Part shown: in pieces, positions 1 to 7,032 of the stretch | Layout: each line of letters begins with the position of its first letter | Numbering within the stretch: the first letter of the stretch is position 1 | Assembly (NCBI GenBank): GCA_945835425.1 | Contig: CAMAJC010000037.1 | Span: 1-10,109, forward strand | Direction: 5' to 3' | DNA: 10,109 bases | From: an uncultured Clostridia bacterium | Lineage (GTDB): Bacteria > Bacillota > Clostridia > Oscillospirales > Ruminococcaceae | The notes under the pieces: generated by a model | What the model was told of the DNA's origin: nothing | Database searches by the model: none | Seen by the model: only the letters and a program-made list of their open reading frames with translations | Position numbers and translations under genes: made by a program

Positions 1-1464
1 ATGCTTCTGTCCAAACTGCTTAGGGAAATGGGTTTAACTTCAGCGCCGGATTTTGATTTTGAGGTGCACAGCATCGTCTGCGACTCCCGGAAGGTGGAGC
101 CGGGAGACGTATTTGTCTGCATCAGGGGCGGTACGGTCGACGGGCATGGATTTGCGCAGGCAGCGCTCAGTAAAGGCGCGGGCTGCGTTGTGGCGGAGCA
201 GCCGCTGGGGCTCTCAAATGAGCTGGATGTGGCGGATACCCACCAGTTTTATGGGCAGGCGGCGTCCGCGTACTTTGGCCATCCTTCTCGGAGCATGAAG
301 CTGGTCGGCGTCACCGGCACCAAGGGCAAGACGACTGTCACCAGCCTGATCAAAAAGATTCTGACCGATGCCGGGAACATGGTCGGCCTGATCGGGACGG
401 TGCAGAACGAGATCGGCGACAGAGCCATCCACGCGGAAAACACGACCCCGGAAGCGATGGAGCTGGAAGGGCTGTATGCCCAGATGCGGGACGCCGGGTG
501 CGGTTACTGCGTCATGGAGGTATCTTCCCACGCGCTGGAGCAGCAGCGGATCGGCGACAGCTTCTATGAAGCTGCGGCTTTTACCAACCTTTCCCATGAA
601 CATCTGGATTACCATGGGGACATGGAAAGCTACTATAACGCGAAGAAAAAGCTTTTTGCCCGCTGCGGGGCGGCGGTTATCGGCATGGACGATGAACACG
701 GACGGCGGCTGCTGGGCGAGCTTAGGGAGGTTGCAGGGAAGGAGATTCCCTGCCTGACCTTCTCGGCTGGGGAAGGCGCTGATTTGTCCGCAAAGGACAT
801 CGTCTGCCACCCGGAAAAGGTCGAATTTACCCTGCTTTATGGCGGGAAAGAATATCCGGTGCATTTCGCGATGCCGGGACTGTTCTCGGTTCGCAACGCG
901 CTGGCGGCGGCGGCAGTCTGCCTGCAGCTGGGCCTGCCGATGGAACAGATTATCGCCTCTCTTGAGACCGTTACCGGCGTAAAGGGCCGCATCGAGATCA
1001 TCCCGACCGGCCGGGACTTTACGGTCATTACCGACTATGCTCATGCGCCTGATCCGCTGGAAAACGTCCTTTCGGCTCTGAAGGAGACGGTCAAAGGGCG
1101 GCTGGTCTGCCTGTTCGGCTGCGGCGGCGACCGCGACCGCACCAAACGTCCGCTGATGGCGGCTGCTGCGGCGAAGTTTGCGGATTTTGTCATCGTCACC
1201 TCCGACAATCCCCGCACCGAGGACCCGCAGGCGATTATCGACGAGATTCTGCCGGGTCTTGACGGCACAACGACCCCTTACAAGGTGATCGTCAACCGCC
1301 GGGAAGCGATTTATTATGCTGTACAAAACGCCCTGCCGGGAGACACCATCGTCCTCGCAGGCAAGGGCCATGAGGATTATCAGATCATCGGCCATGAAAA
1401 GCACCACTTCGATGAACGGGAAGTCGTGGCGGATGCGCTGGCGGAAATGAAAGTAAGGGGCTGA
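1..1464 (+). CDS. murE: UDP-N-acetylmuramoyl-L-alanyl-D-glutamate--2,6-diaminopimelate ligase (MurE)
   Basis: Cytoplasmic ATP-dependent Mur ligase that adds the third stem-peptide residue to UDP-MurNAc-L-Ala-D-Glu. At 487 aa it has normal family length. The N-terminal UDP-binding domain shows DSR (28-30), PGDVF and DGHGF (47-51). The central ATPase domain has the P-loop GTKGKTT (106-112), TTPE (148-151), MEVSSHALEQ, the LSHEHLDYHG stretch near 197-206, and an AK pair whose K215 fits the carbamylated lysine. The C-terminal domain carries DNPRTEDP (D402-P409). DNPR is the known signature for meso-diaminopimelate rather than lysine, so a DAP-type wall is inferred. The first ATG is base 1 of the window, so its ribosome site is out of view; MLLSKLL is a typical MurE beginning. 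The next gene starts 22 bases after the stop. Confidence 0.96.
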   Translation: MLLSKLLREMGLTSAPDFDFEVHSIVCDSRKVEPGDVFVCIRGGTVDGHGFAQAALSKGAGCVVAEQPLGLSNELDVADTHQFYGQAASAYFGHPSRSMKLVGVTGTKGKTTVTSLIKKILTDAGNMVGLIGTVQNEIGDRAIHAENTTPEAMELEGLYAQMRDAGCGYCVMEVSSHALEQQRIGDSFYEAAAFTNLSHEHLDYHGDMESYYNAKKKLFARCGAAVIGMDDEHGRRLLGELREVAGKEIPCLTFSAGEGADLSAKDIVCHPEKVEFTLLYGGKEYPVHFAMPGLFSVRNALAAAAVCLQLGLPMEQIIASLETVTGVKGRIEIIPTGRDFTVITDYAHAPDPLENVLSALKETVKGRLVCLFGCGGDRDRTKRPLMAAAAAKFADFVIVTSDNPRTEDPQAIIDEILPGLDGTTTPYKVIVNRREAIYYAVQNALPGDTIVLAGKGHEDYQIIGHEKHHFDEREVVADALAEMKVRG

Positions 1465-1486
1465 TTGCTCCGGAGGAGGACAGACG

Positions 1487-2857
1487 ATGCAGAAGATGAA
1501 CCTCAGCTGGCTGGTCAGGGCGGCGGACGCGAAGTGGGTGTCCCAGCCGGAAAGCGACCCGGAAATCGACTGGATTGCCGCAGACCCGGCGGAAGTGCGC
1601 CCGGGGTGCCTGTATCTGGAGCTGCAGCCGGGAACTGCCCGGCAGGCGGTGAAGGACGGCGCGGCTGCGGTTATTACAGGCGCGGCTGCGGAAGATGTGC
1701 CCTTTCCCTGCGCGGTCTGCGAAGGTGCGCCCTATGAAGCCCTGTGCAAAATCGCGGCCTGGTACCGGCGGCGGTTCCACACCCGCATCATCGCGATCGC
1801 AGGGCCGGACGGCAAGACGACCATCCGGGAGATGCTGTTCCGCATCCTGTCCCAGCAGGAAAAGACCAGCCGCACCCGTTGGGAGCAGACCGGTGACCTG
1901 GGCGTCCCGAAAACGCTGCTGGGTCTGGACGCGGACGACCGCTGCGCCGTGGTGGAGATGGGCTTTACAACGCCCGGCAGCTTTGAGCGGATGGGAAAAA
2001 TCTGCCGTCCGTCGGCGGCGATCATCACCGGCGTCGGCAGCGCCCATATCGGCTCCTTCGGCAGTCCGGAAAAGATCCTCCGGGAGCGCCTGTCCCTCAC
2101 CCGCGGGATGGAGAGCACCGACCCGGTTATCCTCTGCGCCGATGAACCGATGCTGTACGAGCTGCCCGACGGCTTTTCCGGCGATGTGCTGTATTACGGC
2201 ATCGACAGCTACTGCGACGTTACCGGGACAATTGTAAAAGAAGAACGGGATCAGACGACGCTGGATGTGAGCTGCTACGGGAAGACCACCCGGATCAAAC
2301 TGCAGATGCCGGGGAAGGGAAACTGCTATAACGCTCTGGCGGCTTTTGCGGCAGCGGTGCTGATGGGCGTGCCGGAGGATGTGATCCGGGACGGGCTGGA
2401 GCGTTTCCGGCCGCTGCCGGGACGGCTGTCCCTGATGACCACCTCGACCGGCGCGACGATTATCGACGACAGCTGGACCTCAACGCCGGAGTCGATGAAG
2501 GAAGCGGCGGATTATTTTGCGCAGTTTTGCGGACGCAGAAAGATCGTCGCCCTGGGCGAAATGGAGGACCTCGGAAACAGCGCGGCCTCTTTCCATCGGG
2601 CAGCCGGACGGCGGATGGCGCAGGCCGGAGCCGACCTGATTCTCGCAACCGGCGCCCATGCGCTTGAAATAAAGGAAGGCGCGGCACCTTTCCCGAGGAC
2701 ACAGGTCCATATCATGGAATCGCCCGAATCGATCGCCCAGTATCTCCGCACCGACCGCCGCGGCGACGACGTTTTGCTGTTCAAGGCAGGGCGCGGGTCG
2801 CATTTTGAGCGGGTCATTCAATTGGCGTTCCATGACCAGCAGCTGCGGCGGATATAG
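1487..2857 (+). CDS. murF: Divergent MurF-type Mur ligase (possible non-canonical or inactive UDP-MurNAc-tripeptide:D-Ala-D-Ala ligase)
   Basis: 456 aa, normal MurF length, preceded by GGAGGAGG at 1472-1479. Mur ligase domains appear in order. The ATP core survives: P-loop GPDGKTT (106-112), VVEMG (E157), AHI (H187), then the third-domain block ALGEMEDLG with FHRAAG and a late LFKAGRG. Canonical MurF normally adds D-Ala-D-Ala to UDP-MurNAc-tripeptide. Many of its signatures are changed: DSR is DPA (33-35), the DGHxF loop is missing, GNFNNxIG reads WEQTGDLG (132-139), the AKxE lysine is R201, GxHN is GKGN (276-279), and DxYNANP is DDSWTSTP (327-334). Position after murE supports descent from murF. 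Activity as a true MurF is doubtful; it could use another substrate or act as a non-catalytic partner. Confidence 0.82.
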   Translation: MQKMNLSWLVRAADAKWVSQPESDPEIDWIAADPAEVRPGCLYLELQPGTARQAVKDGAAAVITGAAAEDVPFPCAVCEGAPYEALCKIAAWYRRRFHTRIIAIAGPDGKTTIREMLFRILSQQEKTSRTRWEQTGDLGVPKTLLGLDADDRCAVVEMGFTTPGSFERMGKICRPSAAIITGVGSAHIGSFGSPEKILRERLSLTRGMESTDPVILCADEPMLYELPDGFSGDVLYYGIDSYCDVTGTIVKEERDQTTLDVSCYGKTTRIKLQMPGKGNCYNALAAFAAAVLMGVPEDVIRDGLERFRPLPGRLSLMTTSTGATIIDDSWTSTPESMKEAADYFAQFCGRRKIVALGEMEDLGNSAASFHRAAGRRMAQAGADLILATGAHALEIKEGAAPFPRTQVHIMESPESIAQYLRTDRRGDDVLLFKAGRGSHFERVIQLAFHDQQLRRI

Positions 2858-2872
2858 AGCCTATTATTTCAT

Positions 2873-2901
2873 GTTTTTTCCCGCCGCAGGCGGGAAAAAA
2901 C
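2873..2901. other. Perfect 13-bp hairpin between murF-like and mraY-like genes (not a canonical terminator)
   Basis: Arms GTTTTTTCCCGCC (2873-2885) and GGCGGGAAAAAAC (2889-2901) are exact reverse complements around a GCA loop. The T run precedes the GC stem and the A run follows it, on both strands. That is the reverse of an intrinsic terminator, which needs a U tract after the stem. It lies 15 bases after the murF-like stop. It may protect or process the mRNA end or be a small dispersed palindrome; function is not shown. Confidence 0.7.
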
Positions 2902-2949
2902 CGCTGGGACACGTTTCCGAAAAGGACGAAAGCCGGATTATATCAGAGT

Positions 2950-2979
2950 TTGCTTAATATCATGGAAAAACGGTAAAAT
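2950..2979 (+). promoter_or_regulatory. Possible sigma-A promoter upstream of the mraY-like gene
   Basis: TTGCTT (2950-2955) and TAAAAT (2974-2979) are separated by 18 bases. The -10 matches the consensus at five of six positions; the -35 keeps only TTG clearly. It would start transcription near 2986 and leave a leader of roughly 58 bases before the ATG at 3044. The 186-base gap, unusual for this tight cluster, fits an internal promoter. The match is weak enough to be chance. Confidence 0.35.
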
Positions 2980-3043
2980 AAAGACAGGGACGCGGAAATC
3001 ATATGGCCGTGTTCCGTTCGGATAAAGGAAAGGAGGGAAAAAC

Positions 3044-4024
3044 ATGGTCGCAATTGCTGCGGCAGTCGCCGCGTTTCTGATTACGGCGCTCACGGGAAAA
3101 CCGCTGGCGGCGAAACTGAACAAAATGGGGCTGGGGCGGACAGCCCTTGTCCGCAAAGGCGAAGACCTGACGCCCGGAAGGGACGAAGCGCCGGAATTTG
3201 GCGGCGTATTGTTTCTGGCGGGATTTCTGCCGGCCGGGATTCTGGCCGCAGCCGCCCTCATCGTCATGGGCAGTACCGGCGCCGGGTTTTCCGCCGGGAA
3301 GATCACGGCGGTGCTGCTGGGGTCGGTGCTGATGGCGGCAGTCGGGCTGACCGATGACTGGCGGACGGCGAAAAGGCTGCCGGTGATGAATCCGGTGCTG
3401 CGCTGCGTTCTTGCATGGTGCGTCGGGCTGGCGTTTTTGATGGCGCTGACCCTGTCGGGGAGCTATTCGACCATCGTTTTGGTTCCTTTTTCCGGGACGC
3501 AGGCTGACCTCGGCAACGGGGTCTGGTATCTGCTGTTGATTCTGGGCGCTGCCTGCGGCGGCAACCGGATGAAAGCGGTCAGCGGGGAAGCGGCCTCCGT
3601 TTCTCTGGCCCAGTGCCTTTCCTGCGCGGCCGTATGCGCGGTGTTCGGCGCGGACGCCGGGATGGGCCTTTCCTTTGCGGCGGCAGGGAGCCTTTTGGGG
3701 ATGCTCCTTTTCTGCTTCCCGCCGGAAAAGATGCGGGAAGGCAGCGGCGGCAGGATGATGCTGGGTGCGCTCCCGGTTTTTATCAGTATCCTGTCCGGAA
3801 TCCCGCTTTTTCTGATTCCTGCGGGAATCCCCTTTATTTTTGAGGGAATCTATGTTATGATAAGGGTTGTGTGCCAGGCAGCGGGTCATCCGCTCCGGGA
3901 CGAGACCCTCGGAGAATGGATGATCTCCCGCGGCATCAGCGGGAAAGCCGTGTCCGGCATTATGACGGCAGCCTCCCTCCTCGGAGGAATTTTGTCCGTC
4001 ACCGCAGCATACCTATATATCTAA
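3044..4024 (+). CDS. MraY-family integral membrane protein with degenerate active site
   Basis: 326 aa, start set by AAAGGAGGG (3029-3037) six bases before ATG. About ten hydrophobic segments and the overall layout match MraY, which makes lipid I by moving phospho-MurNAc-pentapeptide to undecaprenyl phosphate. The N-terminal LNKMGLGRT stretch, the GG of the GTPTMGG motif (G53-G54) and GLTDDW (D104-D105) remain recognisable. Other signatures are lost: KxGTPTMGG reads RDEAPEFGG (46-54), NLTDGLDGLA reads NRMKAVSGEA (from N174, so both aspartates are gone), GDTGSLALGG reads EGSGGRMMLG (from E232), and PLHHHFE reads PLRDETL (from P283). I infer a catalytically dead or repurposed MraY paralogue. 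It sits at the normal mraY place after the murF-like gene. The frame is long and intact with a strong ribosome site, so it is probably expressed rather than a pseudogene. Confidence 0.83.
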   Translation: MVAIAAAVAAFLITALTGKPLAAKLNKMGLGRTALVRKGEDLTPGRDEAPEFGGVLFLAGFLPAGILAAAALIVMGSTGAGFSAGKITAVLLGSVLMAAVGLTDDWRTAKRLPVMNPVLRCVLAWCVGLAFLMALTLSGSYSTIVLVPFSGTQADLGNGVWYLLLILGAACGGNRMKAVSGEAASVSLAQCLSCAAVCAVFGADAGMGLSFAAAGSLLGMLLFCFPPEKMREGSGGRMMLGALPVFISILSGIPLFLIPAGIPFIFEGIYVMIRVVCQAAGHPLRDETLGEWMISRGISGKAVSGIMTAASLLGGILSVTAAYLYI

Positions 4025-4160
4025 TGAATAATGAATAGTGAATAATGAAAAATGAAGAATTAAGGTAGTTTTGCTCCGCAAAACAAATTAAATCATGGTT
4101 TTCGCAGAAAACCGACCATAATTATTCATTATTCATTCTTCATTCTTCACTATTCATTCA
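4022..4160. repeat. MITE-like inverted-repeat element between mraY-like gene and ftsW
   Basis: AT-rich, about 140 bases, unlike the GC-rich genes around it. The left arm (about 4030-4060) and right arm (about 4128-4158) are imperfect inverted repeats built on AATGAATAGTGAA followed by AATGAA steps. Between them are two perfect hairpins, GTTTTGC/GCAAAAC (4068-4074 with 4078-4084) and GGTTTTC/GAAAACC (4097-4103 with 4107-4113). It encodes nothing. The form fits a small non-autonomous transposon-derived element; I recall similar ATTCATT-rich elements from Clostridia, but copy number cannot be seen here. It starts against the mraY-like stop and ends just before the ftsW ribosome site. Confidence 0.75.
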
Positions 4161-4181
4161 ATACAAAAAAGGAGTGACAGG

Positions 4182-5552
4182 ATGACGCCAACCAGAGCCG
4201 GTTCTTCCCGGAACAGGCAAAACGTTTCTCGTCAGGGAAACGCTTCCCGGCAGGGAAGCTCTACCCGCAGCCGCAGTACACGGCAGGGAAATAAACGCCC
4301 TTCCATGCAGCAGACGATTGCAAGGAAACCTTCCCGCGACCGCAGAACCAAAATGGGCCGGATGGATATTTCCTTCTTTTTCCTGATCGTCGTGCTGGTC
4401 ACGATCGGGCTTGTCATGGTCTTTTCGGCCAGCTACGCGACGTCCTTAAACGAAAACGACAGCGGCCTTTACCTGGTCATGAAGCAGACGGCCTTCGTCG
4501 CCATGGGGCTTATCGCGATGTACGTCCTTTCGTATATCCCGTACCAGCTGTATCTGCGAATGTATAAGCTGATTTATTTTGCCTGTCTTGCCCTGACGGC
4601 CCTGGCGCTGGCGTTCCCGGCGCAGAAGGGCGACGCGAGACGATGGATCCCGATCCCCGGTATCGGTACCTTTCAGCCGTCGGAGCTGATGAAATTTGCG
4701 CTGATCGTCACCTTTGCGGCGCTGATTTCCAAAAACTACCGGCAGATGGGCACCTTCAAAAAAGGGATTCTGGAGTTTTTCGTTTACCTGGTTCCGGTTT
4801 TGGGCGTTATCGCGCTGCAGCGGCATCTGTCCTGTATTCTCTTGATGATTATCATCTGCGGCGGTATGATGTTCATTGCGGGCTCCAAGGTTTATTACCT
4901 GCTGGGCCTGATCCCGATCGGTCTGTTGGCACTGGTTATCCTGCAGCTCTTAGGCTTTAACTACGTCGGTGCCCGCATCGATACCTGGATGGACCCGTTC
5001 TCGGATATTCAGGGCGGCTCCTGGCAGATCGTCCAGTCGCTGTACGCCATCGGCAGCGGCGGCCTGTTCGGCGTGGGGCTGGGCAACTCCACCCAGAAAT
5101 TCCTCTGGGTTTCCGAGCCGCAGAACGACTTTATCTTCGCGATTGTCTGCGAGGAACTAGGGCTGATCGGCGCGTTGACCATTATTCTGCTCTTTATCCT
5201 CTTTGTGGCCAGCGGTTTTTCGATCGCCATGCGGGCGCCGGATAAGTTCAGCTCTCTGGTCGTTATCGGCATTACTTTGCAGTTCGGCGCACAGGCGCTT
5301 TTAAATATCGCCGTCGTGACCAACGCGATGCCGACCACCGGTATCTCTCTGCCGTTCTTCTCGGCAGGCGGCTCGGCGACGCTGATGCAGCTGGCGCAGA
5401 TGGGCATCGTGCTCAATATCTCCCGTCACTGCCGCCCGACCATCGCCCGCGGCAAGGATATCGACCCGGACAAAGCGGGTAAACCGCCGAAATCGGACGG
5501 TCCGCAGCAGGCCAGCCCAACCATCCGGATCATCAGCTCCCATGATATCTGA
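4182..5552 (+). CDS. ftsW: SEDS-family septal peptidoglycan glycosyltransferase FtsW
   Basis: 456 aa. FtsW polymerises lipid II into glycan strands at the septum together with a class B penicillin-binding protein. SD AAAAGGAG (4167-4174) sets the ATG at 4182. An arginine/serine-rich cytoplasmic tail of about 63 residues with repeated RQGN/RQGS words precedes the first membrane segment. SEDS marks follow: VMVFSASYATS, RRWIPIPG with FQPSELMK, GSWQIVQSLYAIGSGGLFGVG, SEPQNDFIFAIVCEELG with D316 at the position of the essential SEDS aspartate, and PTTGISLPFFSAGGSA near the end. The GISLPFFS ending and dcw location favour FtsW (or the sporulation paralogue SpoVE) over RodA. A polar C-terminal tail of about 40 residues follows the last segment. 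In many relatives murD would precede this gene; here a small repeat element does. Confidence 0.93.
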   Translation: MTPTRAGSSRNRQNVSRQGNASRQGSSTRSRSTRQGNKRPSMQQTIARKPSRDRRTKMGRMDISFFFLIVVLVTIGLVMVFSASYATSLNENDSGLYLVMKQTAFVAMGLIAMYVLSYIPYQLYLRMYKLIYFACLALTALALAFPAQKGDARRWIPIPGIGTFQPSELMKFALIVTFAALISKNYRQMGTFKKGILEFFVYLVPVLGVIALQRHLSCILLMIIICGGMMFIAGSKVYYLLGLIPIGLLALVILQLLGFNYVGARIDTWMDPFSDIQGGSWQIVQSLYAIGSGGLFGVGLGNSTQKFLWVSEPQNDFIFAIVCEELGLIGALTIILLFILFVASGFSIAMRAPDKFSSLVVIGITLQFGAQALLNIAVVTNAMPTTGISLPFFSAGGSATLMQLAQMGIVLNISRHCRPTIARGKDIDPDKAGKPPKSDGPQQASPTIRIISSHDI

Positions 5553-5602
5553 ACGGATGGGCAGGCGCAGCTTTACGCATATTACCGAAAGGAAGTTTTC
5601 CC

Positions 5603-6739
5603 ATGAGAATATTTATGGCCGGCGGCGGAACCGGCGGGCATATCAACCCCGCGGTCGCCATCGCCAACGAACTGGCGCGCATCTATCCCGGCTCGGAATT
5701 TCTGTTTGCGGCGGTTCCGGGCAATATGGAGGACACGATGATCCCGAAACAGGGCTATCCGGTCGCCCATATCAATATCGCGGGCTTTTACCGGAGCCTG
5801 CTCCCTTGGGATATCGCCCACAATATCAAGGCGGCCTGGTGGCTGATGCTGTCGGGACACCGGGCGGATCAGATTCTCTCCGATTTTAGGCCCGATATCG
5901 CCATCGGCACCGGCGGCTACGTCTCCGGACCGGTCATCCGCAAGGCCGAGCAGATGGGCATCCCGGTCTTCCTCCATGAACAGAACGCTTTCCCCGGCGT
6001 CACCACCAAGATGCTGGCGCCGAAGGCTGAGACTGTCTTCCTCGCGTTCCCGGAGGCGCAGGCGCGCATCCCCGACGGCAAGCATTTTGAGGTCGTCGGC
6101 AACCCGGTGCGGCAGTCCTTTATCGGCATCACCAAAAAAGAAGCCCGCAGACGGCTGGGGCTGGATGACCATTTCACCATCGTCTCGGTCGGCGGCAGTT
6201 TGGGCGCTACGGCCATCAATAAAATGGCAGCCGATTTGATGCAGTGGCACGCCGAAAAGGGCGAGATCAACCATATCCACGGCTTTGGCAAAAACGGCCG
6301 GGAACGGTTCCCGAAGATGCTGGCCGAAAGACACCTCGACCTGTCCAAATACCCGCGCATCAAGGCGATGGAGTTTATCGACCAGATGGATCTCTATCTC
6401 GCTGCGGCAGACCTCGTGATTTCCCGCGCCGGTGCGATCACCATCAGCGAGCTGGAAATGGTCGGCGCACCTTCCATCCTCGTCCCGTATCCGTATGCCG
6501 CCGAGAACCATCAGTATCATAACGGTATGGTGCTGCAAAACGCCGGGGCTGCGCTGGTCGTCGAGGAAAAGGACTATTCCAAAGACTGGCTCATCGGCGA
6601 GGTGCAGAAGTTCGTCGATTCACCGGAGCGCGTCCGCAGTTTCTCGGAAAACGCCTCCAAACTGGCTGTCCCGGACACCTGCGCCCGTATCGGTGAGTCC
6701 ATCCGCAAGACCCTTGAGGCCAAGGGGATTACGGGTTAA
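5603..6739 (+). CDS. murG: UDP-N-acetylglucosamine--N-acetylmuramyl-(pentapeptide) pyrophosphoryl-undecaprenol N-acetylglucosamine transferase (MurG)
   Basis: 378 aa peripheral membrane GT-B glycosyltransferase that adds GlcNAc to lipid I to give lipid II on the inner membrane face. SD GAAAGGAAG (5587-5595) precedes the ATG by seven bases. The N-terminal loop GGGTGGHINP (7-16) includes the conserved H13. The second domain shows VSVGGSLGA, then ISRAGA (R275-A-G277), the TISELE block with E283, and PSILVPYPYAAENHQYHNG, the UDP-GlcNAc site. No catalytic change is seen, in contrast to the MraY-like protein that occupies the preceding step. It begins 50 bases after ftsW, so co-transcription with ftsW is likely. 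A repeat-filled gap follows its stop. Confidence 0.96.
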   Translation: MRIFMAGGGTGGHINPAVAIANELARIYPGSEFLFAAVPGNMEDTMIPKQGYPVAHINIAGFYRSLLPWDIAHNIKAAWWLMLSGHRADQILSDFRPDIAIGTGGYVSGPVIRKAEQMGIPVFLHEQNAFPGVTTKMLAPKAETVFLAFPEAQARIPDGKHFEVVGNPVRQSFIGITKKEARRRLGLDDHFTIVSVGGSLGATAINKMAADLMQWHAEKGEINHIHGFGKNGRERFPKMLAERHLDLSKYPRIKAMEFIDQMDLYLAAADLVISRAGAITISELEMVGAPSILVPYPYAAENHQYHNGMVLQNAGAALVVEEKDYSKDWLIGEVQKFVDSPERVRSFSENASKLAVPDTCARIGESIRKTLEAKGITG

Positions 6740-6782
6740 TGCGGTCATTTATGATGGTTATTGGTAGGCGGCTAATTTGACG

Positions 6783-6928
6783 CAGGCGACCGCAAGGGTC
6801 GCCCCTACACCCGGAATGATTGCGAATCATCCTGTAACGACGTATATATTCGATTCCGTATGGATGGGTGTTTCCTGATACGGTAGGGGGCTCCAATGTC
6901 CTGCGGACATTACGACGGTCGCCCGTCG
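6783..6928. repeat. Block of hairpin repeats between murG and murA, possible dispersed element
   Basis: Four perfect small hairpins occur: GGCGACC/GGTCGCC (6785-6791 with 6797-6803), ATGATT/AATCAT (6816-6821 with 6825-6830), AATGTCC/GGACATT (6895-6901 with 6905-6911) and CGACGG/CCGTCG (6913-6918 with 6923-6928). The two ends are also imperfect inverted repeats of each other: CAGGCGACCG and GCCCCTAC on the left against GTAGGGGGC and CGGTCGCCCG on the right. This looks like a short palindromic mobile or dispersed repeat. The whole gap 6740-7032 holds no convincing gene; the rest is this block and a possible -10 box. Confidence 0.6.
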
Positions 6929-6999
6929 ATTACCAAATGCCCAAAACATACTCCAAAAAACATTTTGCATAAGCCCTCAAATTTTCCTCCTCACCTGCA

Positions 7000-7005
7000 T
7001 ATAAT
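7000..7005 (+). promoter_or_regulatory. Consensus -10 box TATAAT upstream of murA
   Basis: A perfect TATAAT lies in an AT-rich patch after the repeat block. No good -35 is seen at 16-18 bases upstream (TCAAAT at the 17-base spacing), and the nearby TG is one base off for an extended -10. If used, transcription would start near 7012, which would leave almost no leader for the ATG there and favours the GTG at 7033 as the murA start. Confidence 0.35.
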
Positions 7006-7016
7006 AACAATATGGC

Positions 7017-7024
7017 GAGAGGAG
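7017..7024 (+). promoter_or_regulatory. Ribosome binding site that decides the murA start
   Basis: GAGAGGAG lies eight bases before GTG 7033. The ten bases GGAGTGACAG (7021-7030) are identical to those ahead of the ftsW ATG (4171-4180), which supports a true translation start here. The upstream in-frame ATG at 7012 has no such site. Confidence 0.55.
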
Positions 7025-7032
7025 TGACAGCG

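Noticed and set aside
214..1407. Long antisense open frame (397 codons) opposite murE
   Set aside because: It lies wholly over a well-supported murE, has no ribosome site or recognisable domain, and is the kind of shadow frame expected in GC-rich coding DNA.
2873..2901. Intrinsic transcription terminator
   Set aside because: The stem is strong but an A run, not a T run, follows it on both strands.
2999..3889. Antisense open frame of 296 codons opposite the mraY-like gene
   Set aside because: Composition is dominated by Arg, Gln, Pro and His, typical of a shadow frame; the sense frame shows membrane segments and family motifs with a strong ribosome site.
3044..4024. Calling the mraY-like gene a decayed pseudogene
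   Set aside because: The frame is uninterrupted, membrane segments are preserved and the ribosome site is strong, so a functional but altered protein is more likely.
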